Positions 53,734-64,000 of a stretch of DNA of 64,000 nt are shown here, one piece after another (the first letter of the stretch is position 1; each line of letters starts with the position of its first letter). The notes under the pieces were generated by a model. It ran no database searches and was not told where the DNA came from. It saw nothing but the letters and a program-made list of their open reading frames with translations. The translations under genes and the position numbers were made by a program. The stretch is from Musa acuminata AAA Group (Eukaryota > Streptophyta > Magnoliopsida > Zingiberales > Musaceae): assembly GCF_036884655.1 (NCBI RefSeq), contig NC_088357.1, forward strand, positions 4,517,001 through 4,581,000, read 5' to 3'.

Positions 53734-56700
53734 ATGTGCGGAAGGACTCGTTGCACCCTCAACACCGATCAAATCGCTAGGGCTTGCGGCCTCACTGTCA
53801 ATGCCGCCTCCATCCGCACCCACGAAATCGACCGGTGAGCATATCGATAAACCCTCACCCTGTGTTCGATTCTCGCGATGGATTGTGATTCTTGGTAGAA
53901 GGTCTTAGGTGTTGGCTCCTCTTTTGGGTCTGATTCGTAGGTATCGTCCGTCCTACAACGTTTCGCCAGGGGCGTACCTGCCGGTGGTGCTCGTGGAGAG
54001 GGCCACGGGAGAAGCGGAGGAGTCGCCGGCCATCCGTTGCATGAAGTGGGGTCTGGTTCCCAGCTTCACAAAGAAGACCGAGAAGCCTGATCACTACAAA
54101 ATGGTACTGAAAATTATGGTGGCAGAAATCATTGGATTGAACATTTCATTTGGAGATTCAGCTTAGGGATTCGATTTGGATTTTACGGGTTATTGAATTT
54201 ATTGTTGTGTGGTTTGTTATCTGGTGGCTTTGAGGTTAATATCCACTATAGTGAATCACTGTGTCCTGAAAAGTGGCCATTTCGATCATTTGTGGAGCTG
54301 CATAAGTGTTGGCTCATCAGCCGCTTTGTCAACGGGAGCAGCAGTCTTATGTGCTTTGTTGCTTTTACAGGTTTAATTTACTATAAACCTGAGCAGCAGT
54401 CAAAATAAACATAAAATTAGTGATGATGCAAACATTAAACCAACTTCTATTGTCAAATTAACATTAAACCAACTTTTTGGAGAGAAAGAGGAAAAAATCG
54501 AAAACCAAAAGAGAAATCTACTAGAGATCAACAAATAAATAAGCATATTAGAAAACCGACGAAAGATTTAACGTGCTTCGGTAAATTCCATATACATCCA
54601 TTGAGAAAATCAAATTCTTCACAATGTGAGATCTAAAAATTATGATCTTTAGTTATCCTCATCCAAACACAAATTTCTTTACAAATCCTCTCACATAAAT
54701 CCCCAAGAATTTACACTCTTTTCTCACCCTAGAGAGCACTCTCTCTAGATACTTTAGAGAGAAATCCAGGAGTAACAATAGAATTCCTCACATCTTGCTC
54801 TTCCCCACTAAAACCTAGAGATATATGAGATTTTTATAGAAGAATCAAACTCTAAGTACCTGGGTTTCCTTCCTTGAGGGGGTCTTTTTCTCGTACTAGG
54901 ATTCCCGATCCCACTGGGATACTGGCTCTAGGAATCCCAAAATATTTGCCAATCCCAGTAGGTGTTGGCTCAATCAGCCGCTTTGTCGATAGGTGCTGTA
55001 GCTTTATGTGCTTTTTTGCTTTTATACGTTTAATTTACTAGAACCTTGAGAAGTAATCAATATAAACTTAAAATTAGTGATGATGCAAACATTGATCCAA
55101 CTTCTATTGTCAAATTAACATCACATGCATCCTCTTATGCAACATAAGATTCATCAACATATTACTAGAAATTGATAGGAAGTGCATTACCATAACACTA
55201 ACCATTATACTTTATTATCCTTATATATTTCATTTATGTAAGATACTCAAGCAGAAAGTGAACACATCTTTTTAAGTCAAATAAAGTTATCATCGAAATG
55301 ATTTCTTAAAAATAGAGGGAAAATATCTTATTTTGTACAGCTTTAGTAATGAATTCTGCCTCTCACTTATGAGTTACTGAAATAAGATTATTGTGTTAGA
55401 CCACAACTAATGACCTATATCTGTAAAAGGTGGTGAGTGAGAAATATCTTTCAACTATTGGATAAATTTTCATTTTGTGCAATACATGCCAAAAAGTTTA
55501 GGCTTGCTACTAACGAGAAAGACAACTGTGATCTTTTCCCTTGTATGCAGTTCAATGCTCGATCAGAATCAATAAAAGAGAAAGCTTCATTTCGTCGACT
55601 TGTTCCTACTAACCGGTGCCTTGTGGCAGTAGAAGGGTATGACAGAATTGAGTACCTTTATCTTTTCTGCTTTGTTGTTTTCCCATTACTATTTATTTAT
55701 AAGCTAGTTTCGTACAACATCTCTTCCTTTGAGAAATACCATTATGAATTTCTGTAAGATGATATCTAAACCTTAAACACCCTAAATATGTTAGGGTTAT
55801 AGATAGAACCAAAATATTCAATTCTGGTCATTGTGGCCTGATTAAACTGTTAATCTTGATGCAATTGGACCTAGCTTTATTCATGTTGTGTCCTTTAATA
55901 TGAAATCATATGTCCTGTAGTCATGTAATGTCATTTCACTTTGACTGCAAGGGAACTCTTCATGGAGTTGAGAATTGTCTAGCTTTACTCTTTGTGTTTT
56001 TGATCTTGTTATTTTGATTATTAATACCTGATCAGTGTGCGTGCAATCATTTGGATGTAGATTCTACGAGTGGAAGAAAGATGGTTCAAAAAAACAACCA
56101 TACTATATACATTTCAAGGATAACCGACCTCTTGTATTTGCTGCTCTCTATGATGCTTGGAAGAACTCAGAAGGTGAGTTTGTTATCTTTTTACTTTTAC
56201 ATTTCGAAGACTTAAAACAAATGACGTAAAAGAGATAAATATGTTTGCTAAGTTGGGCAAAGACAATGGACAAGTATTTGTACTTGAGGGATGAGATATG
56301 AAGTTCACCAATTTTAAGATCTACATGTTTAAGAGTAGAAAGTTGAAACATCTCTTAGTTTTGCATAGTGTCATTTAGGCAAGATTGAAATCCTTGCTTG
56401 AGACTTGAGAGTACTAAAGTCTGGCTCTTTGAATATTCATAGTGTCCCAGCAAGCATGTATTTATGCTGTCAATTCAGCAGACCTGAAACATGGTTGACA
56501 TATGGACCAACAAAAGCTGGTAAGATACATATTTGGCAGTCAAATTATATCTTGTGCATAAAATAAGATGTATGGCAATATTTAATCCTCAGGACAAGTT
56601 ACATTTTGCAGCAGGTGCATGCCTTATATGATATTGCCTTTGGCTTAAGTGTCAAGCTGGAAATAATCATATTTTTATGCAAAGAAGAATTAGATTGATT

Positions 56701-59700
56701 GAAGTAGTATTTATTGTCATAATGATATTTTTCCTTTCTATTTTACATTTTTCTTATTGTTCTTCCCACTAAACAACGTTTGGATTGTTTCATTCCAATT
56801 CCATGATTGACGGCTATAAAACGTTCTTGGTTTTGCTTTTTGTTACAGGGGATATCCTTTACACCTTAACAATTCTGACCACAAGCTCATCATCGGCCTT
56901 GCAGTGGCTTCATGGTTTGATCTCTTGGTCTTTTTCCTCTATCATGAAATTTGATGGTTTACATCATAGTTTCTAGTAAGTGGTGGAGAAATTGGCTAGG
57001 TATTTGAACTGGTTATGGCCTGACAAGTAGGCTTTATGAAATTTCCCTGTTTAAGATTGAGAAATACAAATTAATATGATGGAAGGTTTTTGTAAATAGG
57101 AAGAGATGTAGCAACATTTCCAGAATTTTTGGTTTGGTCGAATAACAAAAAAATCTGTCACAGCTGCATTAATTAACCATTATGATAGCAAGTACACTCT
57201 TCAATTTGTTGCCATCATTTAATTGTTTGAATAAAAAATTAAAGTTCATGGCATCTATAAACTAAAATTGTTTCATGAGTTTCTCTTTATGTCATATGGC
57301 TCATTCTATATGGTCACGGTACATTGGTTGCAAGAAGAATAGCTCCAAAGTAAATTTTGGTACCACAATAGTCACAATGCAATTCACCCCATTTCAATAT
57401 CTACTTCATGGAGCAAATTATAATAACTAAAAATTTGTCAATTCATGTGCTAAAACTAAAAAAAGCTGATGTCCTTGAAACCCAATTTGACATAAAGCTC
57501 TTATAATTGCAGAAGTAGAAGAAGATGAAGATACTGTAAAGCTTTATCATTATTTTGAGCAGTCTGAAGCATGGATTTGGTTTTTGTTTTTGTTTTGTTT
57601 TGTGTTTTCTTGACAAACAAAACTTGTGCAACAAAACTTGTGCTGTTGCTTTTTTCCTTTTAGAAACTTAAATTACCTGAACAACCAAGCAACTTGAACC
57701 CCTCAGGTTCTTTTAGGTATCTGACCATTTTGTAAACCATGAGATATATTGATGGAAGACATGTCACACGGATTGCATGTTGTTTCTGTATCTTAGCCAA
57801 GTTGTGACGAAGGCTAATAAAAAAAGTTATGATGTACAATCAGACAGAAATGTGGTTGAGTAATGGTGGATGACACAATGTAACTGATATTCTAATCCAC
57901 TGTTAAATGATGTGACCACATTGATATCTTTAGTACCATATGGGTGTTCATATGGCAAACGACATATCTATTTCTTCAAGATGAGTATGTCTCTTATGAC
58001 TCATGCCATAAAGACTTGTTAGTTAAGGGAAGAGCACTGGATGGTAATTGAGTTTATCAATTAGAAGGTTGTGTTGATTTGGGATTGAAAATGTTAATAG
58101 TATGCAAACTTGTCATAAAAGGGAACACTATGCAATATCGATTACTCAAATGAATTTTGGTGGTTGTTTTTTTAGGGCTTTGTTTGTCAGAGCTGTATCT
58201 TAGTGTAGCTTCATTTACCAACAAAACAGACATATAGGTCCAAACGATCTGAAGAAGATTTTGATGTTGAGGACTGCATAGAACAATTGTCAGGGAACCT
58301 TTCTGAGGATTAGAGTTGTCCACTTGTTATGTACAGTAAATGTTAGAACCTATACTAATATCACTCAGGATCATGCCTTCTTCAAGATATGTCGTGAAGC
58401 TCTCCATAATGAATGCTTTGTGCAATCTATTCAACAGCAAAATATTAATTAAGCTGGCTGTGATTTCCCAAGTCTGCAGCATGCATTATCTGTATGAGCA
58501 CTAATATATTGTTGCAATAAAAGACATTTTTATTCATACGAAGAATTTTTGAGGATTCCTCATCACATATTACATATGTTTTCCTTGTGTTGATTTCGTT
58601 CATCCTTTGGTAGATGTTTGATTCGGTGTTTCATCTCTGTTCTTGTCCCACTCTTGTGCAAAAAGATTCCAGTACCTTCTCTACATTGAGTTTTGGCAGG
58701 TGGCCATTAGACTCATTGCCATAGGTGCTGAGTCCTATTATGTGCTGAGGATAGAGTATCCCCTGATTCTCTTGTGACAATAAAACTGACGACAGAAGTA
58801 AGAAAAGCTTACTTCTGAATGTTTATGGTCTATCTGATGACGTAAACTAATTGTGTGATGAGGCCTATCATGTTAACATATATTGTTATCATTTGTGGTC
58901 TGTGTTCTAGTATAGTGGTCTTACTTCTTTTCATCAAGTATTATAATGGAATATTCCTTTAGTTTTGGTATTCACCACTTTTAATCTGGAAAATCTGATG
59001 TTTGTGGATCATCAACATATATATTATTTCCATCACACTGCTTGCTGTTTTATCCTTCATGTTAATTGATGACTAATTTAATGTGCTCTTCCCTGCAGAT
59101 CGGATGCCTGTGATCTTGAGGAATGAGGGTTCTGTTGATGTTTGGTTAAACAAAGCCATACCAGAATTCGAAACTGTCCTTAGGCCATATGAGGATGCTG
59201 ATCTGGTAAGTAGTTCTGCTTTAGAAGTCCAATTGGCTTATCCCATCTGGTGGTGGGACTTATTATTCTTTGGTGTCACTGTACTTGTGCTTTTTTTTCC
59301 TGCAATTGTCAATATTCTTCTATATACCAATATATCTATGAATAAATTCATTTCAACCTTTTTTTCTTGTAAATTATTCTTCTTGTTATGCTTATTATTT
59401 GAATTTTCTTGTATTTCACCATAAATTATTTGGTAGGTTTGGTATCCTGTGACAACTGCAGTTGGTAAACCATCCTTTGATGGGCCTGAGTGTATTAAAG
59501 AGGTACATCATATCTTAACTTGTATCACTTCAGAAGTTATTTTATGGAATTACTAATGCAATTGCTAGTTGACAATTGTCAGGAAGTAGAAATTGAAGCA
59601 TAAATTGCTTCAAATTTCTATGAAAATGCTTAATAGTAAATATCAACCAATACTGATTAGTTCCTCTAGTACTTGAACAAGATGTTACTACTGGCTCTTT

Positions 59701-60832
59701 GGGTAAAGTATTGTTACATTAGGAGTGTTAATTTCAACTACTTTTTTTTGTGGTCTTAGTTTGTTGTGAAGATTAAGAAATGCTTTATTCTGCTTCTAGA
59801 ATTATTTCAAGGGCTATTTTTGGAGCTTTAGGTTGTATTGTTTTTGGAAGTAATATTATGGAGTTTCGTATACGGTTTCTAATAAGCAAAATTTTGGAAT
59901 ATAGTGACCAACAGATGCATAAATTACAGGAAGTTACTGTCGGTTTGATTAATGGCGCATACCTTGATATTGATAAATTTACCTGTATAGTAAGTGTTTT
60001 GAATCTTCCAAGTACTGATTTTTAATAGGTGCCTCATGCCATATGTTGCATAAATTTTGGTTGATTTGCAATATCTGAGAAATGCTTTATTTTGTTGCTT
60101 TGGCTGTCCAGGGACATTGTGTGTCCGGTTAAGTTGTAATTTGCCATAAATAATTGACACAAAAGTTACAAGTTAAGTTTGAATGAGTTCTTCAAGTTAA
60201 TCGTGTAAAAACCTACTTTTGGTGAGTAACACAATTCAAAAGCAAATAGATAAAATTTGTGGACATATTTAACCAAAAATTGAAATGCTAAATTGAACTC
60301 TGTACAGCCAAATTAGAACTGGTAGGATGAATGATGGACCCTTTGTGCAATCCTATAATGCCAATTTACAATCGTATATACGTTTTGCTCTATTAACTGC
60401 CAGATACAACTCAGCTCAGCTGACAGAAACCCAATATCGAAGTTCTTTGCAAAGAAAACTGATGATAAGGACCAGATGGAGGTAAAGCATGGTAAGTCCC
60501 TCAAGGAATCTCCGAAAAAAGAGATTTTTGATATAGCTGCGGAACTCAGTATATCATCTGAAGAATCGCCACAAGGAGATCACTTCGATGATCTGAAAGA
60601 ACATCTGGAATTCAACACACATGCAAATGCTGATGAGTCTGATCACTTCTCCCTGCTCAAGAATCCTAGCATAGAACCAGAAATTTGTGGCACCAAAAGA
60701 GGCTCCGGGGCTATTGCACCTGATTCTGGACTAACATCTGAGAAGGGCTCTAAACCTAAAAAGAAGGCACGGCCTGTTAAGAATACTGGGGACAAGCAAG
60801 CTTCCCTCCTATCATATTTTGAGAAGGCCTAG
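53734..60832 (+). CDS. HMCES: HMCES/SRAP-domain abasic-site DNA-protein crosslinker
   Basis: Member of the SRAP (YedK/HMCES) family, which covalently traps abasic sites in single-stranded DNA during replication. Exons 53734-53834, 53941-54103, 55551-55636, 56061-56173, 56849-56914, 59099-59205, 59437-59502 and 60404-60832 give 376 residues. All family active-site residues are present: Cys2 directly after Met1 in MCGRTRC, Asn90 in FNARSE with Arg92 and Glu94, Glu120 in FYEW, and His176 just before RMPVIL. The SRAP domain covers 1 to about 235. The last exon adds a hydrophilic tail of about 140 residues, with an acidic/Ser stretch, a basic KPKKKARP patch likely to be a nuclear signal, and the final QASLLSYFEKA, a match to the PCNA-binding PIP-box. 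Intron 2 contains a transposon-related duplication. The function is family knowledge; the tail's role is inferred. Confidence 0.94.
54306..55122. repeat. Direct duplication flanking an LTR-like insert, HMCES intron 2
   Basis: About 165 bases are present at 54306-54473 and again at 54961-55122. They include CAGCCGCTTTGTC, TTTAATTTACTA, TTAGTGATGATGCAAACATT and CTTCTATTGTCAAATTAACA. The 490 bases between them (about 54474-54960) contain GATTTAACGTGCTTCGGTAA and other sequence resembling the interior edge of plant copia elements. Confidence 0.7.
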
Positions 60833-61552
60833 ACGTTTTTTTGTTCAGTATATTTTGATGCTTGAACATGTTCCTTGTACAACTGCAACAAGTTTGCTTG
60901 TAATTGTCCTTTTACCTGTGAAGTCCAAACACTAATCAGTGACCTGGTAACTATATACTACAAGTGTTCTTAGCTCACAAGAAGCCGGAAGTGTAAGCTT
61001 TTCTCGTGTGCTTTCATCTCTTGAAGCTTCTGTACTTTGTGCTGGAGCTTTCTTTTCTCTGTTCTCATGTCAAGCTTTCATGGTTACATGGTGTCACCTT
61101 TGCTTCTGATATTTCTGACTCTGTTTTGTAGACGAGCGTTACGCAGCGTTGTTTCGTTGTCTGGTGGCGGGCGGAATCAGCCGTGAGGGACCCGCACCGT
61201 TGTTCTTTTTCTTGCTGTCCGTCCATTGAAGCCATCTCGTTTCTTCAAGGATGAGCTCGGTGGCCTGTCATGTCCAATGCTATCAACTTGCGGAGGTAAG
61301 CTAACCCTCTCGTAATCTGCGATGAAAGCGCATCATAATCGATTACTACTACTTTGCATTGTTGGCACACATCCCGTGATACTGCCCTTTTCTTGGATCA
61401 TGCATTACACGTGCCTCTCCATCAATCGATCAACCTCGCTTATACACTATATAGCCAACCATACGTCGCCCATCCTCGAAAACTACCTCGCCTTTCGTCT
61501 TCACTTCCACCGCCGAATCTTCCCCAAGTCTGTTCTTCCGTCCTCCAATCCG
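60833..61552. other. HMCES 3' flank and PWD promoter
   Basis: Contains the HMCES 3' untranslated region and, from about 61130, the upstream region of the kinase gene. A TATA-like CTATATAG lies at 61447-61454. Confidence 0.6.
61447..61454 (+). promoter_or_regulatory. TATA box of the PWD gene
   Basis: CTATATAG about 100 bases before the chosen ATG at 61553. It argues against the earlier in-frame ATG at 61322, which would lie upstream of the transcription start. Confidence 0.5.
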
Positions 61553-62440
61553 ATGGCTTCTCTCCACCCTTTCAATGCCGGCCTTCTTCGATCCCCTCCC
61601 AATCCCTTCGCGTCCTCCCCGATGGCGGCGCCTACCCGCAGCCTCCCCTTCCCCTGCCGCCCCTATCCTCCTCCTCACCGTCGTCGTCACTTCTTCCTTA
61701 GCCGCGGCGGCACCGCCCCATCTATCGAAAGGTACGCGATTCATCATAAATCAGGAATCAAGAAGCTTCGAATCCAAGAAATACAAAGAAGTCGTCCTTG
61801 TTTGATCTGCAGGAGCGAGGAGAAGAAGAAGCAGAAGAAGAAGATGCGCGAGGCGTCGGGGGAGCGGGGGGCCGTCCGCGTCCGCGTCCGGCTCGACCAC
61901 CAGGTCGAGTTCGGTGAGCACGTCGCCGTTCTCGGCTCGACCAAGGAGCTCGGGTCATGGAGGAAGCACGTGATGATGGAGTGGACGCCCGATGGATGGG
62001 TCCAGGATATCGAGCTTCGCGGTGGAGAATCTGTGGAGTTCAAGTTTGTGGTTTTGTTAAGAGGGAAAAAGGATGTGGTGTGGGAAGGCGGGGGTAACCG
62101 GGTCTTGACGCTGCCTGAGAAAGGGGATTTTGATATGGTTTGCCACTGGAACAGGACGGACGAGGCCTTGGAGCTGCTAGGGACTTCTCTCGGTGAAGAG
62201 GATGAGGAGTTGCAGAGTGCGGACGTTGAAGATGTGTCTTTGGTCGAAGACCGTAGTTTTGAATCGGAAGCAGGGGCGAGTCCTTTTGTCGAGCAGTGGC
62301 AAGGCAGGGCAGCATCATTCATGCGGTCCAATGACCATGCGAGGAGAGAGACAGAGAGGAAATGGAACACGGATGGTCTCGATGGTGCCGCTTTGAAGTT
62401 GGTGGAAGGCGATCGATCTGCCAGGAACTGGTGGCGCAAG
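61553..62440 (+). CDS. GWD3: Phosphoglucan, water dikinase, N-terminal part (cut by window end)
   Basis: Plastid enzyme that phosphorylates C3 of glucose units in starch already phosphorylated by GWD1, needed for starch breakdown. Only the first two exons lie here, 61553-61731 and 61813-62440, 269 residues of a protein normally near 1200. The rest, including the catalytic phosphohistidine and nucleotide-binding domains, is beyond 64000. Residues 1 to about 60 are a Ser/Pro/Arg-rich chloroplast transit peptide. A Lys-rich linker follows. The CBM20 starch-binding domain spans about 81-180 with VRVRLDHQVEFGEHVAVLGS, the KELGSW turn, FKFVV and NRVLTLPEKG. The linker then reaches QWQGRAASFMRSNDH and VEGDRSARNWWRK, both typical of PWD. 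Exon 2 ends in phase at AAG|GTAAGT. No third exon could be found before the window end. The 81-base intron 1 is free of stops (see findings). Confidence 0.9.
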
Positions 62441-63650
62441 GTAAGTCTGCATATATTTTTTTCTAACCTAAAGTGATACTCAGTTGACATGGAAACATTG
62501 TTTTTACCCTTTTATAATGCTTAGTGCGAGTTCACATAGAGGGTTCTGCAAGATATGCTGGTCCACTTGCATGCTTAGAGAGAAATACAAGAATAGTATA
62601 GTATTAACCTTCCTCTTGCTTCTTGATTTGTTATTTTAAAAAAAATACATGCAAAAAGAAGGATGAATATTGTTTCCAAAAAAGAGGATTACATGAAATA
62701 TCATAATAAGTAGGCAATGGATTTTTATGATTAAATAATTTAGGTGAATTCAAAAGGCTCTATGATTTCTGTTGCTAGCTGCATATTGCAATGTAATATT
62801 GAAGGGACAGATTAGTGTTTTACCTAGTTCTCTTCAAAGCATGGAAACCATAGGATGGCAGTTAGGCATATGCTTAAGGAGCTACATTAACAAGGTGATT
62901 CTCTTGTCTTTGTTCTTATTTTGCATTCGCATACTTAAGGATTTCACCCATTATAAACCCTGAAATTGTGCTTTGATTAAAATAACTTCAAAAATCAAAT
63001 ATGGATAAGCAGGCTTAAGCTGTTATAATGGTATTGATGCATGCACATCAAAATTTCCTTCATTTAATGGGTTTTTGATCTATTTTAATGAGTAAATCTT
63101 CATTCAATGAGGTCATTTGTCTGCCAGGATTGGTGGTGCAAGGTACAATTGCATATTGTTGTGTTGACCTTTTAGATGACATTATTGCCATGACTAATCT
63201 TCAGTAAACTCTGGAATAGTTGTTTCAGTCTTACATGATGCTTAACGTGAGACCACATAGATGGTTGTGGAGTCCAAGCAATGATTGGCACCCATGTATG
63301 GTTGGAAGCATCAAGTAAAATAGCATACTAACATCCTTCTTTCCGCTTGAACCACCAGTTGAAAATAAAATTATGAATGCTAAAAGGCTCAAGATCTTGT
63401 TTGTAAAAAAAAGACTGAATCAAATTCCATAGTTTTATTAGGTATTGGAGTTTCATGATTGGATAACTGAGGTGAATCTAAACATTAGTATCATGAAGCA
63501 GTTGCCTAATACAAGAGCATAGTTCAGCGATGTATCTAGTTCTCTACAAAGCAAGGAACCCACACAATGGAAATCACACATAAGCTTAAGGAGACGCACA
63601 AACAGGCTGGCTCTCTTTATTCATTGTTCTATTTCATCATTTGAACCTGG
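62421..63650. repeat. Diverged tandem duplication of about 700 bases in PWD intron 2
   Basis: CCAGGAACTGGTGGCGCAAG plus GT (62421-62442), the end of PWD exon 2, reappears as CCAGGATTGGTGGTGCAAG plus GT at 63124-63144. Matching landmarks follow in the same order: a GCATAT after the donor, ATGCTTA.CGTGAG-type text, ATGATT.ATAA.T.AGGTGAAT, CTAGTTCTCT.CAAAGCA.GGAA and GCTTAAGGAG. The offset is about 700 throughout. Confidence 0.75.
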
Positions 63651-63660
63651 AAATATTAGG

Positions 63661-63775
63661 GTGGTGGTCCCAACCGATGGAGGGGTCTAGAAAGGGTCAA
63701 CGTCTGTAGCCTTATCCCTACGAGTATAAAAGCTATTTCTGCTACTCATAAAGGAGGAACCTTACCATAACGATA
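63661..63775 (-). mobile_element. Degraded tRNA-derived SINE remnant
   Basis: On the minus strand the order is ATGGTAAGGTTCCTCC (A-box-like region), AGCAGAAATAGC, GTAGGGATAAGGCTACAGAC, GTTGACCCTTTCTAGACCCC and GGTTGGGACCACC. This is the order seen in the widespread plant SINE with a GGTAAGGCTGCGTAC and GACCCTTCCCAGACCCC core. The B-box part appears deleted. Confidence 0.55.
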
Positions 63776-64000
63776 TAGTAATATTGCTGGGATTAAAAAC
63801 TAGCTCATGATCACAAACTCATTTTACTCTAGCATAAAGAATTTGAACAAACAAGCACAAGCAATAGTTACTTGTTTTGATACATTGACATCTGAAATAT
63901 CCTTCTTTCAGTGAGTTTTTTTGCTATTGCAACTAAGTTGACCTTGATCTTGCATAATTGCTTCCTGCAATGAATAATAGTAGCACGGGTAGGTATTTTG

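Noticed and set aside
61322..61552. Earlier in-frame ATG for PWD
   Set aside because: It lies upstream of the TATA-like element at 61447-61454, and its peptide does not resemble a transit peptide start.

Overview
This is a plant nuclear segment. It has spliced genes with GT-AG introns, GC-rich first exons inside AT-rich intergenic DNA, many (GA)n and (AT)n microsatellites, and degraded transposons. The plant-specific genes and the GC-rich 5' exons suggest a monocot. The general feel is of Musa or another Zingiberales genome, but that is inference, not something the sequence proves.

Layout. Bases 36-4644 are a complete but non-coding LTR retrotransposon whose interior is a GC-rich minisatellite. 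Then follow: a small intronless membrane-protein ORF (5285-5767, minus); cytosolic serine hydroxymethyltransferase (6396-9434, minus, 4 exons); a MITE-like inverted-repeat element (10403-11040); a TMK-type leucine-rich-repeat receptor kinase (12535-16517, minus, 2 exons); and a long AT-rich gene-poor stretch to about 22.8 kb. Next come a bHLH transcription factor (22862-24407, plus, 5 exons); a phragmoplast kinesin-12 (26421-36308, minus, 17 exons, one GC-AG intron, a second MITE-like element in intron 7); ribosomal protein eS8 (37291-40803, minus, 5 exons); the cohesin loader subunit SCC4/MAU2 (43009-51090, plus, 10 exons); a VOC/glyoxalase-fold protein (51764-52330, minus, 2 exons); and an HMCES/SRAP abasic-site protein (53734-60832, plus, 8 exons). 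The window ends inside phosphoglucan, water dikinase (PWD/GWD3, plus from 61553), of which only the transit peptide, CBM20 domain and a linker are present.

Exon boundaries were worked out by hand from splice consensus, phase continuity and family conservation. Every multi-exon model closes in frame and has a length normal for its family. The exception is the bHLH C-terminus, which looks altered.

The genes do not form one pathway. Two act in cell division (kinesin-12 at the phragmoplast, SCC4 in cohesin loading) and one in DNA-damage tolerance (HMCES). The others serve one-carbon metabolism, translation, receptor signalling and starch turnover. I found no RNA genes and no CRISPR array, and no clearly new multi-gene system. 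The most unusual items are the satellite-filled LTR element, the C-terminal PIP-box of the plant HMCES, two intronic segmental duplications (one copies the end of a PWD exon with its splice donor), and a stop-free 81-base PWD intron.
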